This document shows positions 8,405-17,193 of a stretch of 64,000 bases of DNA, one piece after another (the first letter of the stretch is position 1; each line of letters opens with the position of its first letter). The stretch comes from Paraburkholderia lycopersici (GTDB taxonomy: Bacteria; Pseudomonadota; Gammaproteobacteria; Burkholderiales; Burkholderiaceae). A program made the position numbers and the translations under genes. Below the pieces are notes generated by a model. It saw only the letters and a program-made list of their open reading frames with translations, made no database searches and was not told the origin of the DNA. Location of the stretch: the NCBI RefSeq assembly GCF_900096975.1, contig NZ_FMYQ01000024.1, positions 1-64,000 on the forward strand, in the 5' to 3' direction.

Positions 8405-8907
8405 ATGGCACGAATCAGTCGGTCAGGCGTTCTGCCGAAGATATTGCGGGCGACTCGCGAAGCTATTGGCTTCCCGGGTACCGCTTCCGGCTGTCCTCCG
8501 GGAAACTTCGCGCCGGCCCGGTTTTCGGGCCAGCGCGATCGACTCCCGTCTTTTCTTCTCCCATCCCCGCGCGCTGACATCGGGCGAACACAATCCGCCG
8601 TGAATTGACCGGACTGACCGGTGCGATACGCTGTGATTCCGCCGTCCTGGCCGCGTCGGGAATTCACGGTTCCTTTACTCGCATATACGTGCCGTTGCGT
8701 AACCATGTCGTGCAAATCATGTTAAACGTCCAGGCGTTACCGGGAAGCATGCATATGCCTGGTGAATGGCGCGATGGTGATTGACAGGCATGCGTTGTCT
8801 TCTGTGAAGATGCTCAGGCAGTCTTTCATCAAGCGGCGTTGAAATTATCTACTTTGAAAGGAATACTCATTAATAGCGGATTGGACACAGATAAGGCCGT
8901 GGGACCA
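8405..8907. other. Intergenic region with a weak hairpin
   Basis: No gene is recognised in these 503 bp. GGCCCG and CGGGCC (8515-8531) form a 6-bp stem around GTTTT that could end the DUF3562 transcript, but no T-run follows. The right side leads into the sigma-28-like promoter of the receptor gene. Confidence 0.4.
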
Positions 8908-8934
8908 TAAAGAATATTCGCGTGCGGACGATAT
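8908..8934 (+). promoter_or_regulatory. Sigma-28 (FliA)-like promoter of the Aer-type receptor
   Basis: TAAAGAAT (8908-8915), an 11-base spacer and GACGATAT (8927-8934) match the enterobacterial FliA consensus TAAAGTTT-N11-GCCGATAA at 6 of 8 positions in each element with exact spacing. It ends 94 bp before the receptor start codon. This would place the gene with late flagellar and chemotaxis genes. Confidence 0.6.
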
Positions 8935-9028
8935 ACGAACAAGTGGGGCGACAAAAAAATCCAGTGTGCCGATAACGTGCGCAAAGTGATATGCAATGCG
9001 GCCCGCATTGATCTTTTCGGGGAGGAGT

Positions 9029-10573
9029 ATGCGCAACAACCAGCCAGTCACGCAACGCGAATTCGAAATTCCGGACGATGCAACGTTGATGTCGACGACC
9101 GACACACAGAGTTACATCAGCTATGCCAACGCAGCGTTCATTCATGCGAGCGGGTTCTCTCACGACGAGATCCAAGGCCAGCCGCATAACCTCGTTCGGC
9201 ACCCCGACATGCCTCAGGAGGCGTTTGCCGACATGTGGGCGACGCTCAAAGCGGGCGAGCCCTGGACGGCGCTGGTCAAGAACAGGCGAAAGAACGGCGA
9301 CTACTACTGGGTGCGCGCGAATGCGATTCCGGTCGTGCGTAACGGACAGACGTCGGGCTACATGTCGGTGCGAACCAAGCCGTCGCGCGAAGAAGTCGAG
9401 GCCGCCGAGTCTCTTTACCGGAAATTCCGCGAGCATACGGCGGGCAAGCAAGGCTTCCATAAGGGTTTGATCGTTCGCACCGGCCTGATGGCATGGACGT
9501 CGACACTGAAGACTCTGTCCGTGCGTTGGCGTATCCGGCTGGCGCTGTTGACGGCGGCACCGGTCATCGCAGGCGCCGCGGCTTTTGCGGGGCTTGGAGG
9601 CGTTCCGTTTGCCGTGTTTGCCGGGCTTGAACTGCTGTGCCTGCTTTTTGCGTCGCTGTGGCTCGAAAAGCAGATTTCCCGGCCGTTGGAACAAGTGCTG
9701 GCGCAAGCCCTTCGAGTGGCCTCGGGAGAAAGCCAGAAAGCGGTTCACATCGATCGTGTCGACGAGATCGGGATGACGCTGCGCACGATCAGTCAGCTCG
9801 GCCTCATGTTCAGATGGCTTATCGATGACGTGAGCGAGCAGGTCATTACCGTTCAGCGCGCAATCAACGAAATTGCCCAAGGCAACGTCGATCTGAGCCA
9901 GCGCACCGAGCAGGCCGCATCAAATGTGCAGCAGACCGCGTCATCGATGGCGCAAATGACCGCCACCGTGAAGAGCAACGCGGAAACCGCCATGCAGGCG
10001 AACACGTTGTCCGGCTCGGCGAGCAATGCGGCGGCAAAGGGCGGGAAAGCAGTAGCGGAAGTCGTTAGTACGATGACTGAAATCACTGCGAGTTCGCACA
10101 GGATCTCGGACATTATCGGCGTGATCGACGGGATTGCCTTTCAGACGAATATCCTTGCTTTGAACGCGGCCGTCGAGGCTGCACGCGCGGGCGAACATGG
10201 CCGCGGTTTTGCCGTCGTCGCCGGAGAGGTGCGGGCGCTCGCGCAGCGTAGCGCAAATGCGGCGAAGGAGATCAAGAACCTGATCTCCGCCAGCGTGGAA
10301 AAGGTCGAGACCGGATCGAGCCTCGTCGACGAAGCGGGAAAGACGATGGACGAAATCGTCGCGCAGGTAATGCAGGTGTCGGATCTCATCGCGGAGATCC
10401 GGTCGGCGACCGAGGAGCAAAGCGGTGGTGTCGCCCAGATCGACCACGCTGTGAGCGACCTCGATAACATCACGCAGCAGAATGCCGCATTGGTGGAGCA
10501 GAGCACGGCTGCGTCGGACAGTCTAAAGCAGCAAGCGATGCGGCTGGTGGAGGCCGTGAGCGTTTTTCGCTGA
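9029..10573 (+). CDS. Aer-type PAS methyl-accepting chemotaxis protein
   Basis: The 514-residue receptor has an N-terminal PAS domain (about residues 10-115, with HNLVRHPDMP and NGDYYWVRANA as in FAD-binding Aer proteins). A membrane hairpin at about 170-215 follows, then a HAMP-like linker and a signalling domain. The signalling tip contains the canonical GIAFQTNILALNAAVEAARA and RGFAVVAGEVRALAQRS blocks. Such receptors sense redox or oxygen and feed CheA/CheW. The start is fixed by GGGGAGGAG just upstream of ATG 9029. The C-terminus lacks a CheR-docking pentapeptide. Confidence 0.85.
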   Translation: MRNNQPVTQREFEIPDDATLMSTTDTQSYISYANAAFIHASGFSHDEIQGQPHNLVRHPDMPQEAFADMWATLKAGEPWTALVKNRRKNGDYYWVRANAIPVVRNGQTSGYMSVRTKPSREEVEAAESLYRKFREHTAGKQGFHKGLIVRTGLMAWTSTLKTLSVRWRIRLALLTAAPVIAGAAAFAGLGGVPFAVFAGLELLCLLFASLWLEKQISRPLEQVLAQALRVASGESQKAVHIDRVDEIGMTLRTISQLGLMFRWLIDDVSEQVITVQRAINEIAQGNVDLSQRTEQAASNVQQTASSMAQMTATVKSNAETAMQANTLSGSASNAAAKGGKAVAEVVSTMTEITASSHRISDIIGVIDGIAFQTNILALNAAVEAARAGEHGRGFAVVAGEVRALAQRSANAAKEIKNLISASVEKVETGSSLVDEAGKTMDEIVAQVMQVSDLIAEIRSATEEQSGGVAQIDHAVSDLDNITQQNAALVEQSTAASDSLKQQAMRLVEAVSVFR

Positions 10574-10679
10574 TGCCGGGCAATTGTCGGGGTTCGCAGC
10601 TTCCAGTCGTGCTGGATCAGTTGGCCCCATGAGCGTCGTGCCAGGCGTACGGGATCGGAAAGTCGTGCAAAATGTCGCC

Positions 10680-10895
10680 ATGCAAGTCCCAGACCTCGAA
10701 CGCCTTGTCACCGTCGCCATGCCCTTCGGCAAATACAAAGGCCGGCTCATCGCCGACCTGCCCGGGCACTACCTTAACTGGTTGGCCCGGGAAGGGTTTC
10801 CGCGTGGCGATATCGGCCGGCTGCTCGCGCTGATGCACGAGATGGACCATAACGGTTTGCGGGGCTTGCTCGAGCCGCTGCGCAAACGCGGCTAG
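10680..10895 (+). CDS. DUF3820 family small protein
   Basis: This product of 71 residues matches DUF3820 (once called quorum-sensing-regulated virulence factor domain): VTVAMPFGKYKGRLIADLPG then YLNWLAREGFPRG and LLALMHEMDHNGL. The MPFGKYKG pattern resembles the exonuclease-associated hydrophobic domain but the biochemical role is unknown. The start is uncertain. ATG 10680 fits the usual length of the family; an in-frame ATG at 10629 would add 17 residues. Neither has a strong ribosome binding site. It follows the receptor gene by about 100 bp and may be cotranscribed. Confidence 0.7.
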   Translation: MQVPDLERLVTVAMPFGKYKGRLIADLPGHYLNWLAREGFPRGDIGRLLALMHEMDHNGLRGLLEPLRKRG

Positions 10896-10901
10896 CGCCA
10901 A

Positions 10902-11063
10902 TCAGGTGTCGTTGACCCGGCGCACAAATTCAGCCTCGGCATTGATTTCGCAGTTTTCGCCGATCGTGACGTGCCTGATTTTCAAATTACGATCCTCGAT
11001 GCCGATCGCCTGGTTCGTCTTTCGAAAGCGCCCCGTCCAGCGAACCACACCGCGCTCATCCAA
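10902..11063 (-). CDS. Possible 53-residue protein coupled to the GGDEF gene
   Basis: A short frame starts at TTG 11063, overlapping the stop of the diguanylate cyclase gene by a few bases, and ends at TGA 10902. It reads as a normal mixed-charge protein (GRFRKTNQAIGIEDRNLKIR then VTIGENCEINAEAEFVRRVN). I recognise no family. Its overlap with the upstream stop suggests translational coupling, but the rare start and short length leave real doubt. Confidence 0.3.
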   Translation of the reverse strand: MDERGVVRWTGRFRKTNQAIGIEDRNLKIRHVTIGENCEINAEAEFVRRVNDT

Positions 11064-12351
11064 CCTCTACGCGGTTGCGGCCCGATTCCTTCGCCCGGTA
11101 AAGCGCCCGGTCCGCGCGCCGCATCAAGGCGTCGACATCGCGCTCGCCAGCCTCACGCGTGACCACGCCAATGCTTACCGTAAAGGGAATTGCCTTGACA
11201 CGCCATTCATGCTCGAAGTCCTGTTGCTCGAAGCGCTGGCGCAGCTTGTCCGCGGTCAGCCGGGCGAGACTGGCATCCGCGCCCGGCAGCGCCGCGACAA
11301 ATTCCTCGCCGCCCCAGCGCGCGAACAGCTTGGTCTCGTGCGGAATCGACATGCCGACTTCTGCAAGCACGCGCAGCACTTCGTCGCCGATATCGTGGCC
11401 GTAGCTATCGTTGATATTCTTGAAAAAATCGATGTCGAGAATGAACACGGACAGAACATCGTCGGTGTGGAGCACTCTTTCCACGAAGTCCAGAAACTCG
11501 CGGCGGTTCGGCAAGCCGGTCAGGGCGTCGGTCACGGCTTGCTTCTTCAGTAAATCCATGAGCTGGGCCCGCTCGGTAATGTCGCGGATGACCGCCGTGA
11601 ACTCGATCACACCGTCCACCTTGATCTTGGAAATCGCTATTTCGACGGGAATGATCGTGCCGTCCCGGTGCCGCCCATACACGCTGTTGCTTTCGTCCAT
11701 GCGAGGCGGGGTGACCGACCGCAGGCTCATCTGCACCGAGGCTGCGAACTGCTCCACGTTTCGCGAATGATTGGCGCGGAATTTTTCCGGCAAGAGGATC
11801 TCGATCCGCTGCCCAAGCACCTCGGACGATTGATAGCCGAACAGATTTTCTGCCGCGCGATTGAACAGCGTGATGTTGTGCTGCTCATCGATCGTGACGA
11901 TCGCGTCGTACGCCGAGTCGACCACCGCGCGAAAGCGCGAGGCGCTGACCTCCAGTTCGTGCGTCAGATGCATCTTCGGCGTGTTGTCGAAACCCGTCAC
12001 GAGGATTTCATGCGCGGTCACGCTGTTCGTGTGTCGCAGCGGTTTGAGCGAGAGGCGCCATCGGTGCACGCCTTCACGAAACTCGTAGCTCTGCTCCAGA
12101 CCATGCGCATCGGAGGACGTGAAGCAGTTCCGGAGTTTCTCGCATAGCTCGAACCGTGCGCGGTCGGGAAACAGCGTATCGAAGGGGATGGGGAATGTAT
12201 GCGGATCCGCGCGCGTTCCGCCGGCCATCTGAAGGAACGGATCGTTGCAGGCACTGACGATAAACCCGCCGCGAACATCGCGACCGACGACGGCGACGCA
12301 GATCGTCGCGCCGTCCACGTACTCCTGCGATTTGTTAGCCAAACCGGACAT
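11056..12351 (-). CDS. PAS-GGDEF diguanylate cyclase
   Basis: The 431-residue protein has a divergent N-terminal sensor region (about 1-125), a clear PAS domain (about 135-255, AYDAIVTIDEQHNITLFNRA) and a C-terminal GGDEF domain. The active-site motif is intact as RWGGEEF, so it should make c-di-GMP from two GTP. No RxxD inhibitory site is visible five residues before the GGEEF, so product inhibition may be absent. No membrane segment is seen, so it is cytosolic. ATG 12351 follows GGTGAGG; an in-frame ATG at 12390 is possible. A sigma-28-like promoter lies about 80 bp upstream. Confidence 0.85.
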   Translation of the reverse strand: MSGLANKSQEYVDGATICVAVVGRDVRGGFIVSACNDPFLQMAGGTRADPHTFPIPFDTLFPDRARFELCEKLRNCFTSSDAHGLEQSYEFREGVHRWRLSLKPLRHTNSVTAHEILVTGFDNTPKMHLTHELEVSASRFRAVVDSAYDAIVTIDEQHNITLFNRAAENLFGYQSSEVLGQRIEILLPEKFRANHSRNVEQFAASVQMSLRSVTPPRMDESNSVYGRHRDGTIIPVEIAISKIKVDGVIEFTAVIRDITERAQLMDLLKKQAVTDALTGLPNRREFLDFVERVLHTDDVLSVFILDIDFFKNINDSYGHDIGDEVLRVLAEVGMSIPHETKLFARWGGEEFVAALPGADASLARLTADKLRQRFEQQDFEHEWRVKAIPFTVSIGVVTREAGERDVDALMRRADRALYRAKESGRNRVEVG

Positions 12352-12430
12352 AGCCTCACCTTGCGACACCGTAATGCGGCGCCAATTCAAGTAACGAATG
12401 GCGTCGCTGACGTCGCCTCATCGTCTATTG

Positions 12431-12457
12431 TTATCGGCACAGTGCCATGAGCCTTGA
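12431..12457 (-). promoter_or_regulatory. Sigma-28-like promoter of the GGDEF gene
   Basis: On the minus strand TCAAGGCT (12457-12450), an 11-base spacer and GCCGATAA (12438-12431) match the FliA pattern; the -10 is a perfect GCCGATAA. It lies 80 bp upstream of ATG 12351. With the similar promoter at 8908 it suggests joint control by the flagellar sigma factor. Confidence 0.55.
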
Positions 12458-12875
12458 GGCCGGAAGACGTGGCGAAGCTCAACCGCTCACAGACGAGGCA
12501 GATCCGGCTGTCCGCGACCGGTTCCGCGGCCCGCTACTGGCACCCGGACCCGTTGAAGCAGTTGTTGTGCCGCGCCGGCGAACCAGGCAGTTCAGGTCAA
12601 TTGGCCGCGGGCCGCTGCCGACGCGAGCTATCAGCCATTCGAACCAGCGGCAGCGCGCTTGCCCGCTATTTTGGCCGGTCTTTCATCGGCGGGTTGGCAA
12701 ATCAATCGCGCTGTGATTCTTCCCTGAACGATGTATCGTAAATGTATGTTAAGGGCCGGGCGAATGCAAACGACCTCGCGCGGGCAAGCCGAACGGCGGC
12801 CTCGAATCTCGCTCGAAACGCCGCGCGGCATGCCATCGGCGTTCTGGCCGACAGGCAGCGACGGAGCAATGTGAA
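12458..12875. other. Intergenic region, no gene recognised
   Basis: Two overlapping plus-strand frames run through these 418 bp, but neither resembles a known protein and neither has a ribosome binding site. The promoter of the hemerythrin gene must lie here; an AT-richer patch with TATGTT occurs near 12745-12752. Confidence 0.4.
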
Positions 12876-13418
12876 ATGAAATCGAACGGTTCGTTGGTCA
12901 AGCCCGCAGCCTCGTTCGACGAGCCCGTCGAAATGCTCAAGGCATGTCATGAACGCATTGCCGCTCAGTGCCTCACGCTGGAGAGACTCGCGGCGTACCT
13001 GCCTCTACACGGCGCGGATACACAGGCGCAGCAGGCGGCCAGCGCCGTCATGCGTTATTTCGACGTCGCGGGCCCCCATCACCATGCTGACGAGGAACAC
13101 GATCTCTTTCCGATGCTGATCGAGGCCGGCCAACGCCTGGGTTCGCCGGTGGCCGAACGGATCGCGTCCCTGTCCAGCGAGCATCGATCTCTGGAGGCAG
13201 CGTGGGCGCAACTGCGCGTCGTGCTCGCCGATATCGCCCAGGGGAAAGCCAGTTCGCCCGAAACCGTCCGCGTGGACGACTTCGTCGGCGCTTACCGCGC
13301 GCACATTGTCTTGGAGGAGAGCCAGATTCTGCCGTTCGCCGAAGCGAGCCTGAGTGAAGAGCAACTGGCCAGGCTCAGTGCGGCGATGGTGGCGCGGCGC
13401 ACTCATACGCCACGATGA
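12876..13418 (+). CDS. Hemerythrin-domain protein
   Basis: This 180-residue four-helix-bundle protein carries the iron ligands of the hemerythrin/HHE family: H in CHERI near residue 25, the HHHADEEHDLFP block near 68-79, H in SSEHRSLE near 108 and HIVLEESQILP near 145. These residues bind a non-haem di-iron centre that can hold O2 or react with NO. It is a single-domain cytosolic protein. A GGAGC lies 10 bases before ATG 12876. Its position beside FNR-type boxes and oxygen-related genes fits an oxygen or NO buffering role, which is inference. Confidence 0.85.
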   Translation: MKSNGSLVKPAASFDEPVEMLKACHERIAAQCLTLERLAAYLPLHGADTQAQQAASAVMRYFDVAGPHHHADEEHDLFPMLIEAGQRLGSPVAERIASLSSEHRSLEAAWAQLRVVLADIAQGKASSPETVRVDDFVGAYRAHIVLEESQILPFAEASLSEEQLARLSAAMVARRTHTPR

Positions 13419-13530
13419 CCGCCCCGACCGGGCGCTTCCCGGGAGATGTCGTCGCATCACGAGGGGCGCTGCGGCACTGAACGGCGAACAGAGCCAGAGA
13501 AGGCGCACCCGTCTCTTGAGCCTTCCATGT

Positions 13531-13815
13531 TCACGGGTCCGCTTGTCGGTGGCCGGCGCCGCTGTCGGCTCCATGCGTCCTGGGGTGTCGCCTCATCACG
13601 TCGAACGCAAGCGTCGAATGGGCATAGCCGGCGCCCGCGCGCCTCCCGGCGGCCACCCGGATCGCCTCCATGATTTCGCTTTCTGTCGCGTTGGCTTTCA
13701 ACGCTTCGCGAGTGTGGCTGCGGATGCAGTACGCACACATCGCGGATGTTGCGAACCGGGAGAGCGGAGCGGCCACAAGAATCGAATTGCATTGCCGCTT
13801 GACCTTGTCGCCGCG
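13531..13815 (-). pseudogene. Truncated AhpD / carboxymuconolactone decarboxylase-like gene
   Basis: The minus strand keeps the C-terminal half of an AhpD-like protein: MCAYCIRSHTREALKANAT followed by SEIMEAIRVAAGRRAGAGY. The catalytic-type CxxC (CAYC) is present. The N-terminal half is missing; upstream the frame dissolves into a tandem array of a 10-bp unit, which shifts frame with every copy. No start codon or ribosome binding site precedes the conserved part. I judge it a decayed gene. Confidence 0.65.
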
Positions 13816-13855
13816 CAGACGGGGGCAGACGGGTGCAGACGGGTGCAGACGGGGG
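13816..13855. repeat. Four tandem copies of a 10-bp unit (CAGACGGGKG)
   Basis: CAGACGGGGG, CAGACGGGTG, CAGACGGGTG and CAGACGGGGG follow each other without gaps. A 10-bp unit alters reading frame by one base per copy. It abuts the conserved part of the truncated AhpD-like gene. Confidence 0.85.
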
Positions 13856-13944
13856 GAAGTCGTTGATACCGAGGCATGCCGCAGGCCATCGGCCCGGCCC
13901 AAAAAAACACGGCCAGCGGTTGTCGCCGTCAACGGCGGAGGCAA

Positions 13945-13958
13945 TTGATCGAAGTCAA
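13945..13958 (+). promoter_or_regulatory. FNR/Dnr-type box TTGATCGAAGTCAA with class II -10
   Basis: TTGAT and GTCAA are separated by four bases. A GATGAT hexamer begins 22 bases after the box (13980-13985), which is where a -10 should be if the box is centred at -41.5. The downstream operon begins at ATG 14101, giving a leader of about 110 bases. Confidence 0.65.
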
Positions 13959-14100
13959 TGGCTGGCGCAGGGCAAGCACGATGATCCAGGCAGGAGGTGT
14001 CGCCATTCTGCGCAATGGAAGCGGGATGGCATGGCGCATGCGGATGGCTGTCGCGCGCGGCACCTGTTGCGGAACGCCATTACGTTCCCGGGAGAGACAG

Positions 14101-14766
14101 ATGCAGACCCTGCAGGTGGAGATTCCCGTCGATTACGTGAAGCTTGGCGGGATCCTTGAGATTCCCGATGACGCGCGCGCTGTCGTGGTGTTCGTACACG
14201 GCAGCGGCAGCAGCCGGTTCAGTCCGCGAAACCGTCAGGTGGCTGCGGGCTTGCAGCGCGAGGGTTTTGCAACGCTGCTGTTCGATCTGCTGACGCAGGA
14301 AGAGCAACGGCACGACGAGCTCGACGCCACCTACCGCTTCAATATCGCGCTGCTGGCGCGCCGGCTCGGCGCAACCCTCGTTTGGCTTCGGCAATGGGCC
14401 GACATCGCGTCGTTACCGGTGGGGCTTTTCGGTGCGAGCACCGGCGCCGCGGCTGCGCTCGTCGCGGCAACGGAAACGCCCATCGTGGGCGCCATCGTGT
14501 CGAGGGGCGGCCGGCCGGACCTCGCGAGGGCGGCGCTCGCTTCGGTCGGCGCGCCGACGCTGCTGATCGTCGGCGAGCTCGACACCGAAGTGATTCGCCT
14601 GAACCACAAGGCCGCCGGGCAGTTGACCTGCGAGCATCGCATGGCGATCGTGGCCGGTGCGACCCATTTGTTCGAGGAACCCGGCGCGCTCGATGAAGTA
14701 ACGCGCCTCGCCGCGGGCTGGTTCGGGCACTGGCTGTGCGCGGCGTCGTCCGGCACGCAGGCGTAG
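14101..14766 (+). CDS. Alpha/beta hydrolase of the dienelactone hydrolase type
   Basis: This enzyme of 221 residues has the alpha/beta hydrolase fold: the oxyanion-side HGSGSSRFSPRN near residue 35, nucleophile motif GASTG near 116 (Ser rather than the Cys of true dienelactone hydrolases), acid D in GELDTEV near 162 and H in GATHLFEEPG near 188. The substrate is unknown. Homologues sit beside phosphoribosyltransferases and erythromycin-esterase genes in stress loci, as here. GGGAGAG precedes ATG 14101. It is the first gene of a likely three-gene operon behind an FNR-type box. Confidence 0.8.
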   Translation: MQTLQVEIPVDYVKLGGILEIPDDARAVVVFVHGSGSSRFSPRNRQVAAGLQREGFATLLFDLLTQEEQRHDELDATYRFNIALLARRLGATLVWLRQWADIASLPVGLFGASTGAAAALVAATETPIVGAIVSRGGRPDLARAALASVGAPTLLIVGELDTEVIRLNHKAAGQLTCEHRMAIVAGATHLFEEPGALDEVTRLAAGWFGHWLCAASSGTQA

Positions 14767-14853
14767 CGCCATGCCGCGCGCCGATGCGGGCGTCCGGTTC
14801 GGGCTTCCCATGCATCGCCGGGGCTGGCGATGCGTTGCTACAGGACATCGACC

Positions 14854-15567
14854 ATGAGTCACGTATTTCGCAATCGCGCCGACGCCGGCAGGCAGCTCGC
14901 AGCGGCGCTGGGGCGCTACGCCGGGCGCAGCGACGTCGTGGTGCTGGCGCTGCCGCGCGGCGGCGTGCCGGTCGGCTATGAGGTGGCGAAGGTCTTGCGC
15001 TGCCCGCTCGACGTGCTTCTCGTGCGCAAGCTTGGCGCGCCGCACAACCCCGAACTTGCAATGGGCGCCATCGCGACCGGCGAGGCGATCTACCTGAACG
15101 ATTCGGTGCTGCGCGCGCTTCATGTGAGCGAGGAGCAGATTCTGGATGCCGTCGCGCGCGAGCGCATCGAGCTCGCGCGTCGCGAGTCGGCTTACCGGGG
15201 GCAGGAGCCGCCTGCCGCCGTAGAGGGCAAAACCGTCATCGTCGTGGATGACGGCATGGCGACCGGTTCGACAATGCACGCGGCCCTCAGCGCGCTGCGC
15301 ACACGGCGCCCGAAGCAGATCGTCGTCGCGGTGCCCGTGTGCCCGGCCGGAGCCGAAGCGCGTTTCGAGTCGGTCGCGGATGACTTCGTCCATGTGATGC
15401 AGCCGGACTGGTTCATGGGCATCGGGCAGTTTTACGACGACTTCACGCAGACGAGCGACGAAGAGGTGCGAGCCTGTCTCGGCGCCGCGCGCGACTGGCA
15501 AAGGAAGGCCACGCGCAGCGACGGTGACGGCGCGCAGCCCCCTTCGCCGGAGGACGGCGCGGCCTGA
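14854..15567 (+). CDS. Phosphoribosyltransferase of unknown substrate
   Basis: The 237-residue type I phosphoribosyltransferase has the PRPP loop VIVVDDGMATGST near residues 126-138 and the flexible-loop region with VLLVRKLGAPHNPELAMGAI. The base substrate is not predictable. This subgroup is often fused or adjacent to dienelactone-hydrolase-like proteins; here the hydrolase is a separate gene 87 bp upstream. The acidic C-terminal tail is likely disordered. I use ATG 14854, which fits the family start (MSHVFRNRADAG), although its ribosome binding site is weak; an ATG 24 bases upstream is in frame. Confidence 0.8.
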   Translation: MSHVFRNRADAGRQLAAALGRYAGRSDVVVLALPRGGVPVGYEVAKVLRCPLDVLLVRKLGAPHNPELAMGAIATGEAIYLNDSVLRALHVSEEQILDAVARERIELARRESAYRGQEPPAAVEGKTVIVVDDGMATGSTMHAALSALRTRRPKQIVVAVPVCPAGAEARFESVADDFVHVMQPDWFMGIGQFYDDFTQTSDEEVRACLGAARDWQRKATRSDGDGAQPPSPEDGAA

Positions 15568-15661
15568 CCTGCATACGGCTTGCGCGGCGCGCCAGCCGCA
15601 GCCCGTCGTCGGCAGGCGGGTTTCCTCGCCACTTTCGCATCCCGCATGGAGAGACTTCGTC

Positions 15662-16984
15662 ATGCAGCCATCGACAACCCCCTTCCTCGCCGTTCGCTCG
15701 CTGGCTCAGCGTCTGACCGGCGATACGACGGATTACGATGCACTTTTCGAAATGGTGCGCGGCCGCGATCTGGTCCTGCTCGGCGAGGCCACCCACGGCA
15801 CGGCCGAGTTCTACCGCATGCGCGCGGAAATCACGCTGCGCCTCATCACCGAGTGCGGCTTCGATACCGTCGCCATCGAAGGCGACTGGCCCGACGCCTG
15901 GCGCATCAACCGTTTTGTGCAGGGCGACGGGACCGACGACGCCACGTCAGCGCTTCATGACTTCGAGCGCTTCCCCGTGTGGATGTGGCGCAATCGCGAG
16001 GTGCACGATTTCATTGCGGCGCTGCGCGAAATCAACGCGACGCGGCCTCAGCGCCAGCGTGTGGGCGTTTATGGTCTCGATCTTTACAGCCTCTACCGGT
16101 CCGCGGACGCGGTGATCCGCTATCTCGAGGGCGTGGACCCGGGCGAGGCCGCGCTGGCGCGCGAGCGCTACGCGGCGCTGGACCACGTGCGGGAGCCGCA
16201 GGCCTATGGCTACGCGGCGGCGCTTGGTGCGCGGCCCGCCGCGCAGGCCGGTGCGGTGCGGCAGCTTCAGCAGTTGCGCTCGGACGAATTCGACTACCTT
16301 TCGCGCGACGGCACCGACGCGCTCGACGCGCAGTTCTTCGCCGAGCAGAATGCGCAGGTCGTGGTCAACGCCGAGGCGTACTACCGCGGGATGTTCAGCA
16401 GCCGGCTGAACACGTGGAATCTGCGCGACGCCCACATGGCCAACACGCTGTTCGCGCTGGCCCGCTACCGCGTGCGCCGCGGCGGCAGCGGCAAGGTGGT
16501 CGTGTGGGCGCACAACTCGCATCTCGGCGATGCCCGCGCAACGGAGTCGCGGCGGCGCGGGGAGTGGAACCTCGGTCAGATCGTGCGCGAAAATACGCAG
16601 CATCGGGCGTTGCTGGTGGGATTCACGACCTATACCGGGCATGTGTCGGCGGCTTCGCAGTGGGATGGCGAAGTCGAGCAGAAATGGGTGCGTCCCGCGC
16701 TGCCCGGCAGTTGGGAGCATGTGTTCCACACGACGGGTTACGACCGCTTCTTTTTGCCGATGCAGGACGAAGCCTCGCGCCCGCTCGGCGAACCCATGCT
16801 CGAGCGGGCGATCGGCGTGCTGTATCTGCCGCAGACGGAACGGCACAGCCATTATTTCGAAGCCCGGCTCGCCTCACAGTTCGACGCGCTTTTTCATCTC
16901 GATGAAACCAGCGCGCTCGAGCCGCTCGAACCGGCAGCCGGCTGGCACAGGCGCGAGGGAAGCACCGAGACGCCTTTGGTGTAG
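15662..16984 (+). CDS. Erythromycin esterase-like protein
   Basis: A protein of 440 residues of the EreA/EreB superfamily. Diagnostic blocks are LLGEATHGTAEFYRMRAEIT (about 37-56), VAIEGDWPDAWRINRFV and KVVVWAHNSHLGDARAT (about 280), carrying the Glu and His residues used by Ere enzymes. Chromosomal members in Burkholderia are usually stress-locus genes and not proven macrolide esterases. I would not call resistance from this sequence. GGAGAG lies about 9 bases upstream of ATG 15662. It is the last gene of the operon started at 14101 and ends before a strong hairpin. Confidence 0.8.
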   Translation: MQPSTTPFLAVRSLAQRLTGDTTDYDALFEMVRGRDLVLLGEATHGTAEFYRMRAEITLRLITECGFDTVAIEGDWPDAWRINRFVQGDGTDDATSALHDFERFPVWMWRNREVHDFIAALREINATRPQRQRVGVYGLDLYSLYRSADAVIRYLEGVDPGEAALARERYAALDHVREPQAYGYAAALGARPAAQAGAVRQLQQLRSDEFDYLSRDGTDALDAQFFAEQNAQVVVNAEAYYRGMFSSRLNTWNLRDAHMANTLFALARYRVRRGGSGKVVVWAHNSHLGDARATESRRRGEWNLGQIVRENTQHRALLVGFTTYTGHVSAASQWDGEVEQKWVRPALPGSWEHVFHTTGYDRFFLPMQDEASRPLGEPMLERAIGVLYLPQTERHSHYFEARLASQFDALFHLDETSALEPLEPAAGWHRREGSTETPLV

Positions 16985-17019
16985 ACCAGGCAGCAGCGGC
17001 GGGCCGGGCTGTCGTGACC

Positions 17020-17049
17020 GGCCGGCGACGAAGCAACGCGTCGCCGGCC
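17020..17049. terminator. Bidirectional hairpin between convergent operons
   Basis: GGCCGGCGACG (17020-17030) pairs perfectly with CGTCGCCGGCC (17039-17049) around an 8-base loop. It sits between the erythromycin-esterase-like gene (ends 16984) and the convergent GroEL gene (ends 17194). No T-run is present on either side, so the call rests on stem strength and location. Confidence 0.55.
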
Positions 17050-17193
17050 AGGCTGCTCCAGCCCGAACCGGGCGACTTCGGTGCGCGGGGCATGCGAGCC
17101 CTCGGGTTGCGGTCGATCAACCTGCCGCGAATCGAACGTGGCGACCTGCGCTCGTCGCCTGCGTCGCCATGGCCGGCACGCAGGCGCCGACGT

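Noticed and set aside
12447..12741. Two overlapping plus-strand frames before the hemerythrin gene
   Set aside because: Neither has a known motif or a ribosome binding site, and each looks like frame noise.
15662..16984. Calling the erythromycin-esterase-like gene a macrolide resistance gene
   Set aside because: Chromosomal stress-locus members of this family are not shown to confer resistance; context points to a stress role.
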